Shown: positions 1-9,717, counted from the stretch's first letter. The stretch is 64,000 nucleotides of DNA from Clostridium sp. OF09-36 (GCF_003481985.1 NZ_QUMD01000013.1:1-64000), one strand, 5' to 3'. The notes: a model not told the origin generated them from the sequence alone. Made by a program: numbers and translations.

Positions 1-27
1 TTCAAGGTTCGAATCCTTGTAGCCCAG
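1..27 (+). tRNA. 3' end of a tRNA, probably tRNA-Gln (cut by window edge)
   Basis: The first 27 bases are identical to the T-arm, 3' acceptor strand and discriminator base of the complete tRNA-Gln that follows. The anticodon lies outside the window. A tandem tRNA-Gln gene, possibly the TTG isoacceptor, is the simplest reading. Confidence 0.8.
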
Positions 28-55
28 TTCAAAAACTTCATATTCGATTTATTAT

Positions 56-127
56 TGGGCTATCGCCAAATGGTAAGGCAACGGACTCTGACTCCGTCAT
101 TTCAAGGTTCGAATCCTTGTAGCCCAG
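56..127 (+). tRNA. tRNA-Gln (anticodon CTG)
   Basis: A full cloverleaf can be drawn. The acceptor strands TGGGCTA and TAGCCCA pair, the D-arm is GCC/GGC, the anticodon stem ACGGA/TCCGT encloses loop CTCTGAC with anticodon CTG, and the T-arm contains GGTTCGAATCC. No CCA is encoded. It follows a second, truncated copy and is followed by a terminator. Confidence 0.93.
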
Positions 128-132
128 CTAAG

Positions 133-164
133 AAAAAGCTTCCGGTTTTCGGAAGCTTTTTTGC
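133..164 (+). terminator. Rho-independent terminator of the tRNA unit
   Basis: An AGCTTCCG/CGGAAGCT stem with a short GTTTT-containing loop is followed by a run of T residues, directly downstream of the tRNA. Confidence 0.88.
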
Positions 165-256
165 ATAACAGGAAATTTTTCACCAATACAATAAAACATT
201 CTGCGAGATGCGTATACATGATAAAAAAAGTTATAGCAATTCTTTTGGAAAAACAG

Positions 257-285
257 TTGTGAATCCACGAGGAATGTGAGATAAT
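257..285 (+). promoter_or_regulatory. Sigma-A-type promoter for the thioesterase gene
   Basis: TTGTGA and GATAAT are separated by 17 bp, about 90 bp upstream of the thioesterase start. This matches the vegetative consensus in spacing and in most positions. Confidence 0.55.
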
Positions 286-374
286 AAGGGACGATTTCCA
301 TTTTACGGACTTTTTACAGAATGAATGAGCTATGAAAAGACAGTAGAAGGGTTATGACCAGAAGGAGGACTACC

Positions 375-1097
375 ATGTATTCATTTGACAGCCGGGTGCG
401 CTACAGCGAAGTAGATGAGGACCGGAAGCTTTCTTTGACCGGGGTGATCAATTATCTGCAGGACTGTTCGACGTTTCAGTCGGAGGATTTAAACCAGGGA
501 ATCGATTACCTGACAAAGAAGCACCGTGCATGGCTGTTATCTTCCTGGCAGATCATTGTGGACCGTTATCCGAAGCTTGGGGAGCAGATCGTGGTGAGTA
601 CCTGGCCATATGATTTTAAGGGCATTTACGGGTACCGTAATTTTACGATCCAGGACCCGGAGGGCAATTATCTGGTGCGGGCCAATTCTAACTGGTTTTT
701 CTTTGACACGGAATCCGGCTGTCCGGTACGTGTCGGGGAGGAAGATGTGGCGGCTTACGGCATTGGGCAGGAAGAAAAGCTTCCGATGGACTATGCACCA
801 CGCAGGATCCCGGTTCCGGCCGAATATGAGGAATGTCCGGTCATTGCGGTGGCGGCGCATCACATCGATACCAACCACCATGTGAATAATGCCCAGTATG
901 TGGAAATCGCACGCGAGGTATTGCCGGCAGGAATTGGCATCCGGGAACTTAGGGTGGAGTACAAAAAGGCGGCAGTCCTTGGCGACCAGATCATCCCACG
1001 CGTCAGCGTGGAGGCAGGGTGCTATACCATAGCCCTGTGTGATACAGAAGGAAAGCCTTATGCCATTGTGTGGCTGCGAAGTTACTGTTCAGAGTAG
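375..1097 (+). CDS. Acyl-ACP thioesterase (FatA/FatB-like)
   Basis: Hydrolyses acyl-ACP to free fatty acid in the cytoplasm. The protein is about 240 aa, the usual size of bacterial members, and consists of two hot-dog domains. The N-terminal half starts with MYSFDSRVRYSEVDED and carries the long central helix region. The C-terminal half has the motif HIDTNHHVNNAQYV, containing the conserved Asn and His of the family. I chose the ATG preceded by GAAGGAGG over a GTG seven codons upstream. It appears monocistronic, behind its own promoter, and its stop codon touches a palindromic hairpin. The substrate chain length cannot be read from sequence. Confidence 0.88.
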   Translation: MYSFDSRVRYSEVDEDRKLSLTGVINYLQDCSTFQSEDLNQGIDYLTKKHRAWLLSSWQIIVDRYPKLGEQIVVSTWPYDFKGIYGYRNFTIQDPEGNYLVRANSNWFFFDTESGCPVRVGEEDVAAYGIGQEEKLPMDYAPRRIPVPAEYEECPVIAVAAHHIDTNHHVNNAQYVEIAREVLPAGIGIRELRVEYKKAAVLGDQIIPRVSVEAGCYTIALCDTEGKPYAIVWLRSYCSE

Positions 1098-1211
1098 GAA
1101 TTTTCTGCACTGAAAATTCCGTACAATACAGTTGTGGCAGCAGATTTTGCCGATTTGGAATGCGAAGCATCGGCAAAATCACGATGCTGGGCACGCTTGC
1201 GTGAACAGCAT
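1097..1211. other. Three consecutive stem-loops between thioesterase and cvfB
   Basis: Three separate inverted repeats lie back to back. GGAATTTTC/GAAAATTCC (1097-1120) has a 6-nt loop, GATTTTGCCGAT/ATCGGCAAAATC (1143-1180) has a 14-nt loop, and ATGCTG..CACGC/GCGTG..CAGCAT (1184-1211) has a 2-nt loop. None ends in a clear T-tract, so they are not classic terminators. The first and third resemble hairpins repeated elsewhere in the window. Confidence 0.7.
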
Positions 1212-1263
1212 GGCTGCGGGCTGGTAAGCGGTCGTGAAGGAACGACCAGAAAGAGAGAACCAA

Positions 1264-2097
1264 ATGATTGAATTAGGAAAGATACAGCCCCTTGTAGTTC
1301 AGAGAGAAAAAGAATTCGGAGTGTATCTTGGTGAGAGCCAGACCGATAAGAATTCGGTGCTCCTGCCGAAAAAACAGGTGCCGGAAGGCACGAAGGTGGG
1401 CGACAGCCTGGAAGTGTTTGTTTATAAGGATTCCCAGGACCGCCTTATTGCAACGACCAACCGTCCGAAATTACAGGTTGGCGAGACTGCAGTCCTGACC
1501 GTAAAGGATGTAGCTAAGATCGGCGCATTCCTCGACATGGGACTGGAGAAAGACCTGCTGCTTCCGTTTAAGGAGCAGAACCACAAGGTGCGTCAGGGCG
1601 AAAACTGTCTGGTTGCACTTTATGTGGACAAGAGCCAGAGACTGGCAGCAACCATGAACGTGTATTCCTACATGAGCGCAGAGTCTCCGTACAAGAAGGA
1701 TGACAAGGTGCAGGGAACCATCTACGAGATCAACGAGAATCTCGGTGCGTTTGTGGCAGTCGATAACCGCTATTACGGACTCATCCCGAAGAAGGAGCTC
1801 TACGGAGACTTCCATCTGGGCGATGTTATCGAGGCGCGTGTTGTGAAGGTGCGCGATGACGGCAAGCTGGATCTAAGCCCGCGTCAGAAGGCTTACATGC
1901 AGATGGATGAGGATGCCGAGCTGGTATTAAAGGTCATCGATGAGTTTGATGGGGTTCTGCCGTTCAATGACAAGGCGAGACCGGAAACCATCATGCGGGA
2001 ATTTAAGCTGAGCAAGAATGCATTTAAGCGTGCAGTCGGCAAATTACTGAAAGAAAATAAGATCCGTATTACGGAGAAAACCATAGAGAGAATATAG
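1264..2097 (+). CDS. cvfB: CvfB-family S1 RNA-binding protein
   Basis: Cytoplasmic RNA-binding regulator of the CvfB/YitL family, 277 aa. Tandem S1-like beta-barrels occupy most of the protein; segments such as VGETAVLTVKDVAKIGAFLD and DDKVQGTIYEINENLGAFVA have the S1 pattern. A winged-helix-like C-terminus (RPETIMREFKLSKNAFKRAV) is typical of the family. The ATG after AAGAGAGAACCAA is preferred because it gives the family-typical MIELGKIQ start; an upstream in-frame GTG has no good binding site. A methyltransferase gene follows after 10 bases and may be co-transcribed. The role in this organism is unknown; in staphylococci the family affects virulence gene expression. Confidence 0.85.
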   Translation: MIELGKIQPLVVQREKEFGVYLGESQTDKNSVLLPKKQVPEGTKVGDSLEVFVYKDSQDRLIATTNRPKLQVGETAVLTVKDVAKIGAFLDMGLEKDLLLPFKEQNHKVRQGENCLVALYVDKSQRLAATMNVYSYMSAESPYKKDDKVQGTIYEINENLGAFVAVDNRYYGLIPKKELYGDFHLGDVIEARVVKVRDDGKLDLSPRQKAYMQMDEDAELVLKVIDEFDGVLPFNDKARPETIMREFKLSKNAFKRAVGKLLKENKIRITEKTIERI

Positions 2098-2107
2098 GAG
2101 GATAGTT

Positions 2108-2698
2108 TTGGACACGATAGAATACTATAATAAGTATGCGTCGCGAATTTTTGAGGATACGGTAGACCGTGACATGGAGTCGCAGCGGGAGGAGTTTTTA
2201 GAAGAGCTCCGTGAGATCGACGGCGACACCATCTTAGATCTCGGGTGCGGCTCCGGCCGCGACAGCCTGGCATTTTATGAGCAGGGCTTCGATGTAACTC
2301 CACTGGATGCTTCCGAGGAAATGTGCAAGCTTGCAGAGATCCACACAGGCCTGGAGGTGCTGTGCATGGACTATGCGAATATGGAGTTTGACGATGCGTT
2401 TGACGGCATCTGGGGCAACGAAGCACTGATCCATGTGCCGGAGGAGGAGCTGCCTGCTATCCTGGAAAAACTGACCGAGGCACTGTGCCAGAACGGAATC
2501 TTATTCCTTTCCTTTCAGGAAGGGGACTTTGAAGGACAGAGAAGTGGCCGGTACTTCTGCGAATACACAAAAGAAGAGCTGGAGCGCATCTTAACAGAAA
2601 CGGGACGTCTGGAAATCTTAAAGCTCTGGTCGACGAAGGACGAGGACCGGGAAGAAGGAGCGAAGCTTCTGAACGTACTTGCAAAGAAAATATCCTGA
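2108..2698 (+). CDS. Class I SAM-dependent methyltransferase
   Basis: A small cytoplasmic methyltransferase of 196 aa. Motif I is ILDLGCGSGRDSLAF (about residues 40-54), and the acidic end of strand 2 is PLDASEEM. The later part, LFLSFQEGDFEG, resembles the Methyltransf_11/25 families. The start is TTG with AGGAGG at an ideal distance; no ATG fits. The substrate is unknown. It lies close behind cvfB and is closed by a terminator, so the two genes probably form one unit. Confidence 0.82.
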   Translation: MDTIEYYNKYASRIFEDTVDRDMESQREEFLEELREIDGDTILDLGCGSGRDSLAFYEQGFDVTPLDASEEMCKLAEIHTGLEVLCMDYANMEFDDAFDGIWGNEALIHVPEEELPAILEKLTEALCQNGILFLSFQEGDFEGQRSGRYFCEYTKEELERILTETGRLEILKLWSTKDEDREEGAKLLNVLAKKIS

Positions 2699-2750
2699 TG
2701 TATGGGATATTTTTTAGAAAGATTTTATTGAATATAGACAATAAAACTTT

Positions 2751-2791
2751 AAAAAAGGCAGGCAGGTATTGGATACTTGCTTGCTTTTTTC
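2751..2791 (+). terminator. Rho-independent terminator after the methyltransferase
   Basis: GCAGGCAGGTAT pairs, with G-T wobbles, with ATACTTGCTTGC around a short loop, followed by six T residues. Confidence 0.8.
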
Positions 2792-2890
2792 TGCAAAGTG
2801 CATTAAAATATACGATAAGGGTCCTTTCAAGTTTGTGCGATTTTACAAAACGGGGCGGTATTACGAAATAAGGATTAAGGAGTGAATATT

Positions 2891-3978
2891 ATGATTTCAA
2901 ACCAGATTCTTCAGACAACCATTGATGGCCTGAAGGGGATCACCAGGATTGACCTGTGTATCTGCGACACAGAGGGCAAGGTGCTGGCTTCCACATTTCC
3001 AGAGGCAGAAGAGTATGAAAATTCCATTCTTTCCTTTGTGGATTCACCGGCAGACAGCCAGGTGATCCAGGGTTACCAGTTCTTTAAGGTGTTTGACGAG
3101 CATCAGCTGGAATATATTCTGCTTGCAAAAGGAAGCAGTGACGATGTATACATGGTCGGAAAGCTGGCAGCGTTCCAGATCCAGAATCTTCTGGTCGCTT
3201 ACAAAGAGCGTTTCGATAAGGATAATTTCATCAAGAACCTGCTTCTTGATAACCTGCTGTTAGTTGACATTTATAACCGTGCGAAAAAGCTACACATTGA
3301 GACCAATGTCCGCAGAGTCGTTTTCCTGATCGAGACCAAGCAGGAGAAGGATGTGAATGCGCTTGAGACGGTCCGCAGCCTGTTTGCGACCAAGACCAAG
3401 GACTTTATCACCGCGGTCGATGAAAAGAACATCATTTTAGTAAAAGAGGTAAAGCCGAACGAGGACTATGCAGATCTGGACAAGACCGCCAGTGTCATCC
3501 TCGATATGTTAAGCTCTGAGGCTATGACTAAGGTGCGTGTGGCTTACGGTACCGTGGTCAACGACATCAAGGAGGTTTCCCGTTCCTACAAGGAGGCGAA
3601 GATGGCCTTAGACGTAGGAAAAATCTTCTACAATGGCAAGAACGTGGTTGCATACGGAACTTTGGGAATCGGCCGCCTGATCTACCAGTTGCCGCTGCCG
3701 CTGTGCCGCATGTTCATCCGCGAGATCTTCGACGGCAAGTCCCCAGATGAGTTCGACGAGGAGACTCTGACTACCATCAATAAGTTCTTTGAGAACAGCT
3801 TAAACGTATCTGAGACATCCCGTCAGCTCTACATCCACAGAAACACACTGGTTTACCGTCTCGACAAGCTCCAGAAGAGCACCGGACTGGACCTCGGGTA
3901 TTTGAGGATGCCATTACTTTCAAGATCGCGCTGATGGTTGTAAAGTATATGAAATACATGGAGAACCTGGATTATTAA
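2891..3978 (+). CDS. CdaR/PucR-type transcriptional regulator (frameshift near 3895)
   Basis: A DNA-binding regulator of the CdaR (sugar-diacid) / PucR class. The N-terminal half looks like a small ligand-sensing domain, the middle has the GGDEF-like CdaR fold, and the C-terminus has the HTH_30 motif (LNVSETSRQLYIHRNTLVYR). The reading frame breaks after GLDL; adding one C to the CTC-GGG junction restores a family-typical tail beginning VFEDAITFKIALMV and ending 2 bases before ftsE. The ATG at 2891 has AAGGAG 9 bases upstream. Its location before ftsEX is common in Lachnospiraceae, from memory. I read the break as a sequencing error because the remaining codons are intact. Confidence 0.82.
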
Positions 3979-3980
3979 TC

Positions 3981-4667
3981 ATGATAGAAATTCGTAATAT
4001 AAGCAAAACCTACGAGAATGGAAGCAAGGCGTTAAAGGACGTTGACATCCGCATCCAGGACGGGGAGTTTGTCTTTATTATGGGACGGAGCGGATCAGGA
4101 AAATCAACCCTGATCCGCCTTCTGATGAAAGAGGCAGAACCTTCCTCCGGGCGCATTATCGTCAACGATATGGACCTTCAGAAAATGCCGCGCCGTTTTA
4201 TACCGAAATACCGCCGCAAGCTTGGCGTTGTATTTCAGGATTTCCGCCTGTTAAAGGACAGGACAGTATTTGAAAATGTAGCATTTGCCCAGAGAGTGGT
4301 GGGTGCTTCTACCAGAAAGATCCGGGAAGACGTTCCGCAGATGTTAAAGCTGGTGGGACTTTCCGCAAAGTACAAAAGCTATCCGCAGCAGCTTTCCGGA
4401 GGAGAGCAGCAGCGTGTGGCCATTGCCCGCGCCCTGATCAACCGGCCGGAGGTACTTCTTGCAGACGAGCCGACCGGAAACTTAGATCATGAGAATGCGA
4501 CAGAGATCATGAAGCTTCTCGAGCGGATCAATGCACTTGGAACTACGGTTGTGGTCGTAACACACAGTCAGGAAATTGTAGACCAGATGGGCAAACGGGT
4601 CATCACCCTGAACAAAGGACGTCTGGTGAGTGACGAAAGAAAGGGTGGATCAAACCGTGAAGATTAG
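3981..4667 (+). CDS. ftsE: Cell-division ATP-binding protein FtsE
   Basis: ABC ATPase of the FtsEX complex at the division site, 228 aa. It has Walker A GRSGSGKST (about residues 36-44), a Q-loop in VVFQDFRLL, signature LSGGEQQRVAIARAL and Walker B VLLADEPTGNLD. It couples ATP hydrolysis to activation of peptidoglycan hydrolases through FtsX. It starts 2 bases after the preceding regulator and overlaps ftsX. Confidence 0.96.
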   Translation: MIEIRNISKTYENGSKALKDVDIRIQDGEFVFIMGRSGSGKSTLIRLLMKEAEPSSGRIIVNDMDLQKMPRRFIPKYRRKLGVVFQDFRLLKDRTVFENVAFAQRVVGASTRKIREDVPQMLKLVGLSAKYKSYPQQLSGGEQQRVAIARALINRPEVLLADEPTGNLDHENATEIMKLLERINALGTTVVVVTHSQEIVDQMGKRVITLNKGRLVSDERKGGSNRED

Positions 4668-5565
4668 TACATTCTGGTATTGCATGAAAGAGGGAATGAA
4701 GAATATATGCAGAAATATCTGGTTTTCGCTTGCTTCTGTGGCGACGATTTCTGCATGTATTTTTTTGTTTTGCCTGTTTTTTTCCATTATTGCCAACATC
4801 CAGTACATGGTGAAGCATGTGGAAAGTACCGTTGGTATTACGGTGCTGTTCAATGAAGATTTAACGGAAGAAGACATCCAGGGCCTTGGGGAAATCATCC
4901 ACCAGCGGCCGGAGATCCGTGAGATGTATTATATTTCTGCGGAGGATGCCTGGAATTCCTTTAAGGAAGAATATTTTGCAGGTCACGAGGAACTGGCAGA
5001 CGGCTTCGCGGAGGATAACCCGTTAGCAGGCTCTGCCTCCTACGAGATCTTTTTAAACGATATTTCCCAGCAGAATGAGCTGGTGGCTTACTTACAGAGC
5101 TTAGACGGTGTGCGTCAGGTCAACTATTCCAATACGGCCGTGGCAGGCTTTGCCGGGTTTAACCGCGTGATCGGGGTATTATCCTCCCTGATCATCGGCG
5201 TGCTGCTGGCGGTATCGTTATTCCTGATCAACAACACCATTTCCGTGGCAGCGGCATTCCGCAAGCAGGAGTGCCAGATCATGCGCCTGATCGGGGCAAC
5301 CAACTTCATGATCCGCGCACCGTTCATTGTAGAAGGTGTGATGATCGGACTGGTCGGTGCACTGATCCCGTTAATCGGGAATTATTTCCTTTACACAAGG
5401 GGCATTGTGTATCTGTCTGAGCGGTTCCATGTGCTGTCTGACCTGTTCTATTTTATTCCGGTCGGGGAGATTTATCCGCTTATGATCGGGGCAGCCATGA
5501 TCCTTGGTGTGGGAATCGGCTTTTTCGGAAGTTTTTTCACCATCCGTAAGTATATGAAGGTGTAA
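4657..5565 (+). CDS. ftsX: Cell-division permease FtsX
   Basis: Integral membrane partner of FtsE, about 302 aa. There is one N-terminal transmembrane helix, a large extracellular loop (about residues 60-160), then three C-terminal helices (GVLSSLIIGVLLAVSLFLIN and two near the end) as in FtsX. I chose GTG at 4657, which gives the family-typical MKISTFWYCMKEGMKN and overlaps ftsE by 11 bases; an upstream GTG is possible. It is followed after 2 bases by a coiled-coil M23 hydrolase, the likely extracellular target. Confidence 0.95.
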   Translation: MKISTFWYCMKEGMKNICRNIWFSLASVATISACIFLFCLFFSIIANIQYMVKHVESTVGITVLFNEDLTEEDIQGLGEIIHQRPEIREMYYISAEDAWNSFKEEYFAGHEELADGFAEDNPLAGSASYEIFLNDISQQNELVAYLQSLDGVRQVNYSNTAVAGFAGFNRVIGVLSSLIIGVLLAVSLFLINNTISVAAAFRKQECQIMRLIGATNFMIRAPFIVEGVMIGLVGALIPLIGNYFLYTRGIVYLSERFHVLSDLFYFIPVGEIYPLMIGAAMILGVGIGFFGSFFTIRKYMKV

Positions 5566-5567
5566 GC

Positions 5568-6886
5568 ATGCATAAAAACAATAGAGATGTTACAGCTGCG
5601 GACAAACGCAGTCTGAAAAGAATACGAAAGCGCATTGCGGCTGCCCTGCTTGGCGCGGCCATGGCGGTGTCTTCCTTCCAGACAGCATACGCAACGAAAC
5701 AGGATGTGGAGGCGGCGAAAAAGAAAGTCAGCTCCATCGAAGAGGAAAAGAAAAAGGTACAGGCGACCATCAAGAACCTGGAGGGCTTAAAGAACGACGC
5801 GGCAGCGTACGTTAAGGAGCTGGATGGAAACTTAACAAAGCTGGAGGGAGAGTTAGACGAGCTGTCCTCCCAGATCAGCACAAAGGAACAGGAGATCGCC
5901 GATACCGGCATTGCCTTAGAACAGTCTAAGGCAACCGAGAATAAGCAGTATGCCGATATGAGCTGCGCATCAAATACATGTATGAGCAGGGAAACACGAA
6001 CTATATCGACATGCTGTTCCAGTCGGAGGATATGGTGCAGCTGATGAACCGGGCAGAGTACATCAACAAGATGTCAAGCTATGACCGGAAAAAGCTGGAT
6101 GAGTATGCGGCAACCCGCCAGGCGATCGCCGATGAAGAACAGAAATTAAAGGACGATAAAGTAGCGCTTGTGGATATGCAGGAGAAGACCAAGGCCAAGC
6201 AGGAGTCGGTCAAGACGCTGCGTGCCCAGAAAAACAAGGAAATGCAGAGCTATGCCGGTCAGATCGATACCGCCCAGAGCCAGGTAGACCAGTACAATGC
6301 CGATCTGGTTGCGCAGGAAAACAAGATCAAGCAGATCGAGGCGGAGATCAAGCGCAAGGAAGAAGAAGAGCGCAAGAAAGCAGAGGCGGCCCGCAAGGCA
6401 GAAGAGGAAGCACGCAAAAAAGCAGAGGCTGAGGGCAAAAAGGTTTCCGCTACCGACAAAGCTGTATCGTATAATGTTGCCAGTCTTGGGAATATTAGCT
6501 TTAAGTGGCCATGTCCATCCAGCAGCAGGATTTCTTCTGGTTTCGGAAGCAGAACCTCTCCGACCAAGGGAGCGTCCAGCAACCACCAGGGCATCGATAT
6601 CCCGGCATCAACCGGGGCAGCCATTGTGGCAGCGGCTTCCGGAACAGTGGTTGTATCGACCTACAGCTATTCTGCGGGAAATTACATCATGATCAGCCAC
6701 GGAGGCGGTGTATATACGGTATACATGCATTGCTCCCAGCTGCTGGCCTCGGAAGGACAGACGGTAAAACAGGGCCAGACCATTGCAAAGGTAGGCTCCA
6801 CCGGTTATTCCACAGGCTCCCATTTGCACTTTGGAATCCGGTCCGGCGGACGGTATGTAAATCCGCAGTCCTACGTGAGTCCGTAA
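5568..6886 (+). CDS. Secreted coiled-coil M23 peptidoglycan hydrolase (frameshift near 5961)
   Basis: A cell-wall endopeptidase with EnvC/PcsB-like architecture. It has an N-terminal signal peptide (hydrophobic stretch AAALLGAAMAVSSF), a long coiled coil of Lys/Glu-rich heptads over about 250 residues, then a C-terminal LytM/M23 domain with zinc ligands in NHQGIDIPA and GSHLHFGI. The frame changes after YADM; adding one A (ATGAGCTG to ATGAAGCTG) joins the two halves as YADMKLRIKYMYEQGN. Its position directly behind ftsEX and its coiled coil suggest it is the hydrolase activated by FtsEX. It is probably translationally coupled to ftsX. Confidence 0.88.
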
Positions 6887-6915
6887 AGGGAAACAGAATA
6901 AACGAGGTGACATCA

Positions 6916-8254
6916 TTGGAGAAAGAAAATAAAGGAAAGTCAAAATTTTGGAAAGGCGTTTTAGCAGGTTCCCTTGTGACTGCACTCGCGGGCTTTGGTA
7001 TTGTAGGCGTAGCTACCGGCATTTCCGTGATCGGGCGGACGGTGATCGAAAGCCAGGTTAAGGACACAGAAGCTTCTAAAACCGGAAGCGATGCGGTGCG
7101 CACCCAGGTGGATTTAAAGCAGGTCGATGCAAAAATTTCCGTATTGCAGCAGATCATAGACCGCTACTTCTTATTTGATGAAGATGCGGAGCAGATGGAG
7201 ACCGGCATCTATAAAGGAATGCTGGCCGGACTGGATGATCCGTACACAGTATATTACACTCCGGACGAGTACAGCTCCTTAACCGAAGAAACCTCTGGTG
7301 TGTATTGCGGCATCGGTGTCCTGGTGAGCAAGAATGTCCAGACCGGGATTGTAACGGCACTCCGGGTATTCCCGGGTTCCCCGGCGGAAGAAGCCGGGAT
7401 GCAGAAGGGCGATATCATTTATAAAGTAAAAGATATCTCTGCGACTGAGGAAGAGCTCGATATTCTGGTTCAGGAATACATCCGCGGTGAGGAAGGCTCT
7501 TATGTCGATGTGACGGTGCTGCGCGGAAACGAAGAAATCCCGCTTCATATCCAGAGACGCATGGTAGAGGTGGCAACCGTAGAGCACCAGATGCTGCCGG
7601 ATAAGACCGGCTATGTCCTGGTGACCCAGTTTGACACCGTGACGGCCGAGCAGTTTATCGATGCCGTTTCAGATCTGGAACAACAGGGTATGGAACGCCT
7701 GGTCATTGATCTGCGTGACAACCCGGGCGGCGTGGTAACCTCCTGCGTGGAGATGGCCGCTTATGTTCTGCCGGAAAACCAGCACGATGGAACCATTCTT
7801 TCCACCGCGACCAAGACCGGTCAGGAAGAACGCTATTACAGCCAGGACGGAGAAACCCGTCACAATATCAGGGAACCGATACTGAAGACGGCGTATTCCC
7901 GAAGGCAGACGATCATGAGCTGAATGTTCCGATCGCCGTTCTCATCAACGGGCAGTCTGCCAGCGCGGCAGAGGTATTTGCCGGTGCGCTCCAGGACTAC
8001 GGCGCAGCAACGCTGGTCGGAACTACTTCCTTCGGAAAAGGAATCGTACAGAGCCTGATCCCGTTAACAGACGGTTCTGCAGTCAAGATCACGACTGCCC
8101 ACTACTATACTCCGGCCGGACATGACCTTCACAAAAAAGGCCTGACCCCGGATGTGGAAGTTGAGCAGCAGCTCGACGAAGACTCATCGGACAGTACGAT
8201 GTCCCGCTAGACCGGGATAACCAGGTGCAGGCCGCGATCGAGGTATTGAAGTAA
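6916..8254 (+). CDS. S41 C-terminal processing peptidase, CtpA/CtpB type (two frameshifts)
   Basis: A membrane-anchored extracytoplasmic serine protease. An N-terminal anchor (GVLAGSLVTALAGFGIVGVA) is followed by a PDZ domain (GIGVLVSKN..PGSPAEEAGM) and the S41 catalytic core with the Ser in GQSASAAEVF and the Lys in SFGKGIVQ. The frame breaks near 7877 (EP to DTEDG) and near 8189 (DSS to GQYDVPLD). Both are one-base losses, and both restored sequences match the family, including the tail VPLDRDNQVQAAIEVLK. The TTG start lies after GAGGTGACATCA. It forms the last gene of the ftsEX-hydrolase cluster. Confidence 0.87.
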
Positions 8255-8355
8255 CAATATCACACAGTAACGAACGAGGGCCGAAAGGTTTCGTCCCCGC
8301 CATTCGGCGGGGACGGAACCTTCCGGCCCATTTGTGTTTACTGTGCGATATTGTT
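8253..8355. repeat. 103-bp palindromic repeat, copy 1
   Basis: The ends AACAATATCACACAGTAA and TTACTGTGCGATATTGTT are inverted repeats with one mismatch. The core GTCCCCGCC-attc-GGCGGGGAC is a perfect hairpin flanked by further pairing arms. It begins inside the stop codon of the S41 protease gene. A near-identical element in inverted orientation lies at 18139-18241. There is no coding capacity; it may fold into a long 3' structure that also terminates transcription. Confidence 0.9.
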
Positions 8356-8513
8356 TATCTTAAAATTCCTACTAAGCTTAGAAAATCCCTGCGTTTGATT
8401 TTTATTAAGTCTGTTTTTATAATAAAGGCATCACAAGAAATCGCGTGGTGAGATGATAAAAAAAGTCACATAGAACGAAACATAGAACAGGAAAAACACA
8501 GGAGTGAGTAAAA

Positions 8514-9261
8514 ATGGCAAAAAAAAATGTTGGTAGTAAGTGCACATGGAGCTGACTGGTGCACACGGTCGGGTGGAACGATCTTGAAGTACGTGAAGAA
8601 GGGCTGGGAGGTAACGGTATTTGCTTACACCTTTGGCGAGCACGGAGAGTCCGGTGCTTACTGGAAAAATCACCCGGGCACCAATGTAGAGGAAGTAAAG
8701 GCCTGCAGAAAACAGGAAGCGCAGAATGCGGCGAAATTCCTTGGAGTTAAAGAGATATATTTCTTTGATTGCGGCGATTATCCGCTGGTGCTTTCCGCAG
8801 ACCAGATCCGGGATCTTGGTCACCGGATCCTGAAACTCAGACCGGATGTGGTACTGACCCACTGGATCGATGATCCGTTCAACATGGACCATGAGATTGT
8901 AGGAAAGGCAGTGGTCCGTGCGATCAGCGCAGCAGGAATGCGCGGTGCACTTCCAGATACGGACCCGCATTTCATTCCAGATCTGTTCTTCTTTGAGACA
9001 ACCATGCCGCATTCCGAATTTAATCATTTCCAGATGGACACTTATGTAGATATCGGAGATGTTTTTGAGCAGAAGATCGAGGCAGTTAAGCTGTTTGCAG
9101 CACAGCCGCAGCTGGTGGAATACTATACCCGCTGTGCTTTAAACCGCGGCGTACAGGCAAATGACTGGTCTAGAGGGAGAAGACCGATCAAATATGCAGA
9201 AGGATTTAAGCGTTATGTGCCGTATCTGGGAGACGAACTTCCATTAACGAAGCTGGATTGA
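8514..9261 (+). CDS. PIG-L/LmbE-family zinc hydrolase, GalB (4-oxalomesaconate hydratase)-like
   Basis: About 245 aa. The metal-binding motif AHGADWCTRSGG corresponds to the AHPDD motif of LmbE proteins, with LTHWIDDPFNMDHE as the second ligand region. Blocks such as FGEHGESGAYW, FFDCGDYPL, EYYTRCALNRGVQA and YAEGF recall Pseudomonas GalB more than sugar deacetylases (from memory), so a hydratase acting on an unsaturated oxo-acid is plausible. The best ribosome site (AGGAG) points to ATG 8514, but a run of nine A residues then puts the body one frame off; removing one A or adding two joins them. ATG 8527 is the alternative start. It is the first gene of a short catabolic cluster. Confidence 0.78.
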
Positions 9262-9273
9262 GAGGGGAAAAAC

Positions 9274-9612
9274 ATGAGTGAGAAAAAACAGTATATTTAC
9301 CGGGTAACGGAAAAAGATAATGTGGCAACTGCACTGGAGAATCTGGAACCAGGAATTGCCTGGATCAACGGGGCAGGAGATAAAAAGAGCGTGAACTGCC
9401 TGGAAACGGTAATGTCTGGACATAAGGTTGCATTACAGTTCATTGAAAAAGGAACACCGATCGTGAAATACGGAACGGTGATCGGGGAAGCCATTGCAGA
9501 TATCCCGGAAGGAAGCTGGGTGCATCTTCAGAACATGAAGAGTTTGTATGATGCGCGTTCTTCAACCTTGGATATTCATACCGGGGCACCGAGCGATACC
9601 CAGTATATTTGA
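9274..9612 (+). CDS. UxaA-family dehydratase, small SAF-domain subunit
   Basis: 112 aa. It matches the N-terminal SAF domain that in altronate/galactarate dehydratases is fused to the catalytic part; here it is a free protein. Recognisable pieces are TEKDNVATAL, GHKVALQFIEKGTPIVKYG and IGEAIADIPEGSWVHLQNMK. It is preceded by GAGGGG, lies 12 bases after the GalB-like gene, and is followed by the large subunit. The two together should form a metal-dependent sugar-acid or hydroxy-acid dehydratase. The substrate cannot be deduced. Confidence 0.85.
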   Translation: MSEKKQYIYRVTEKDNVATALENLEPGIAWINGAGDKKSVNCLETVMSGHKVALQFIEKGTPIVKYGTVIGEAIADIPEGSWVHLQNMKSLYDARSSTLDIHTGAPSDTQYI

Positions 9613-9717
9613 TGCAGGTTTAATCGCAGACCGGTGAAAAAGAAAACCCGTGGCAGTGCAGACAGCATGGAGCTGCGGGAAATCATTCGGAATATCGAAG
9701 AAAAAGAGGAGAATGTC

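Noticed and set aside
6505..6915. Extended 5' part of the S41 frame reaching back into the M23 gene
   Set aside because: It is the M23 coding sequence in another frame; the S41 start is the TTG with GAGGTG in front.
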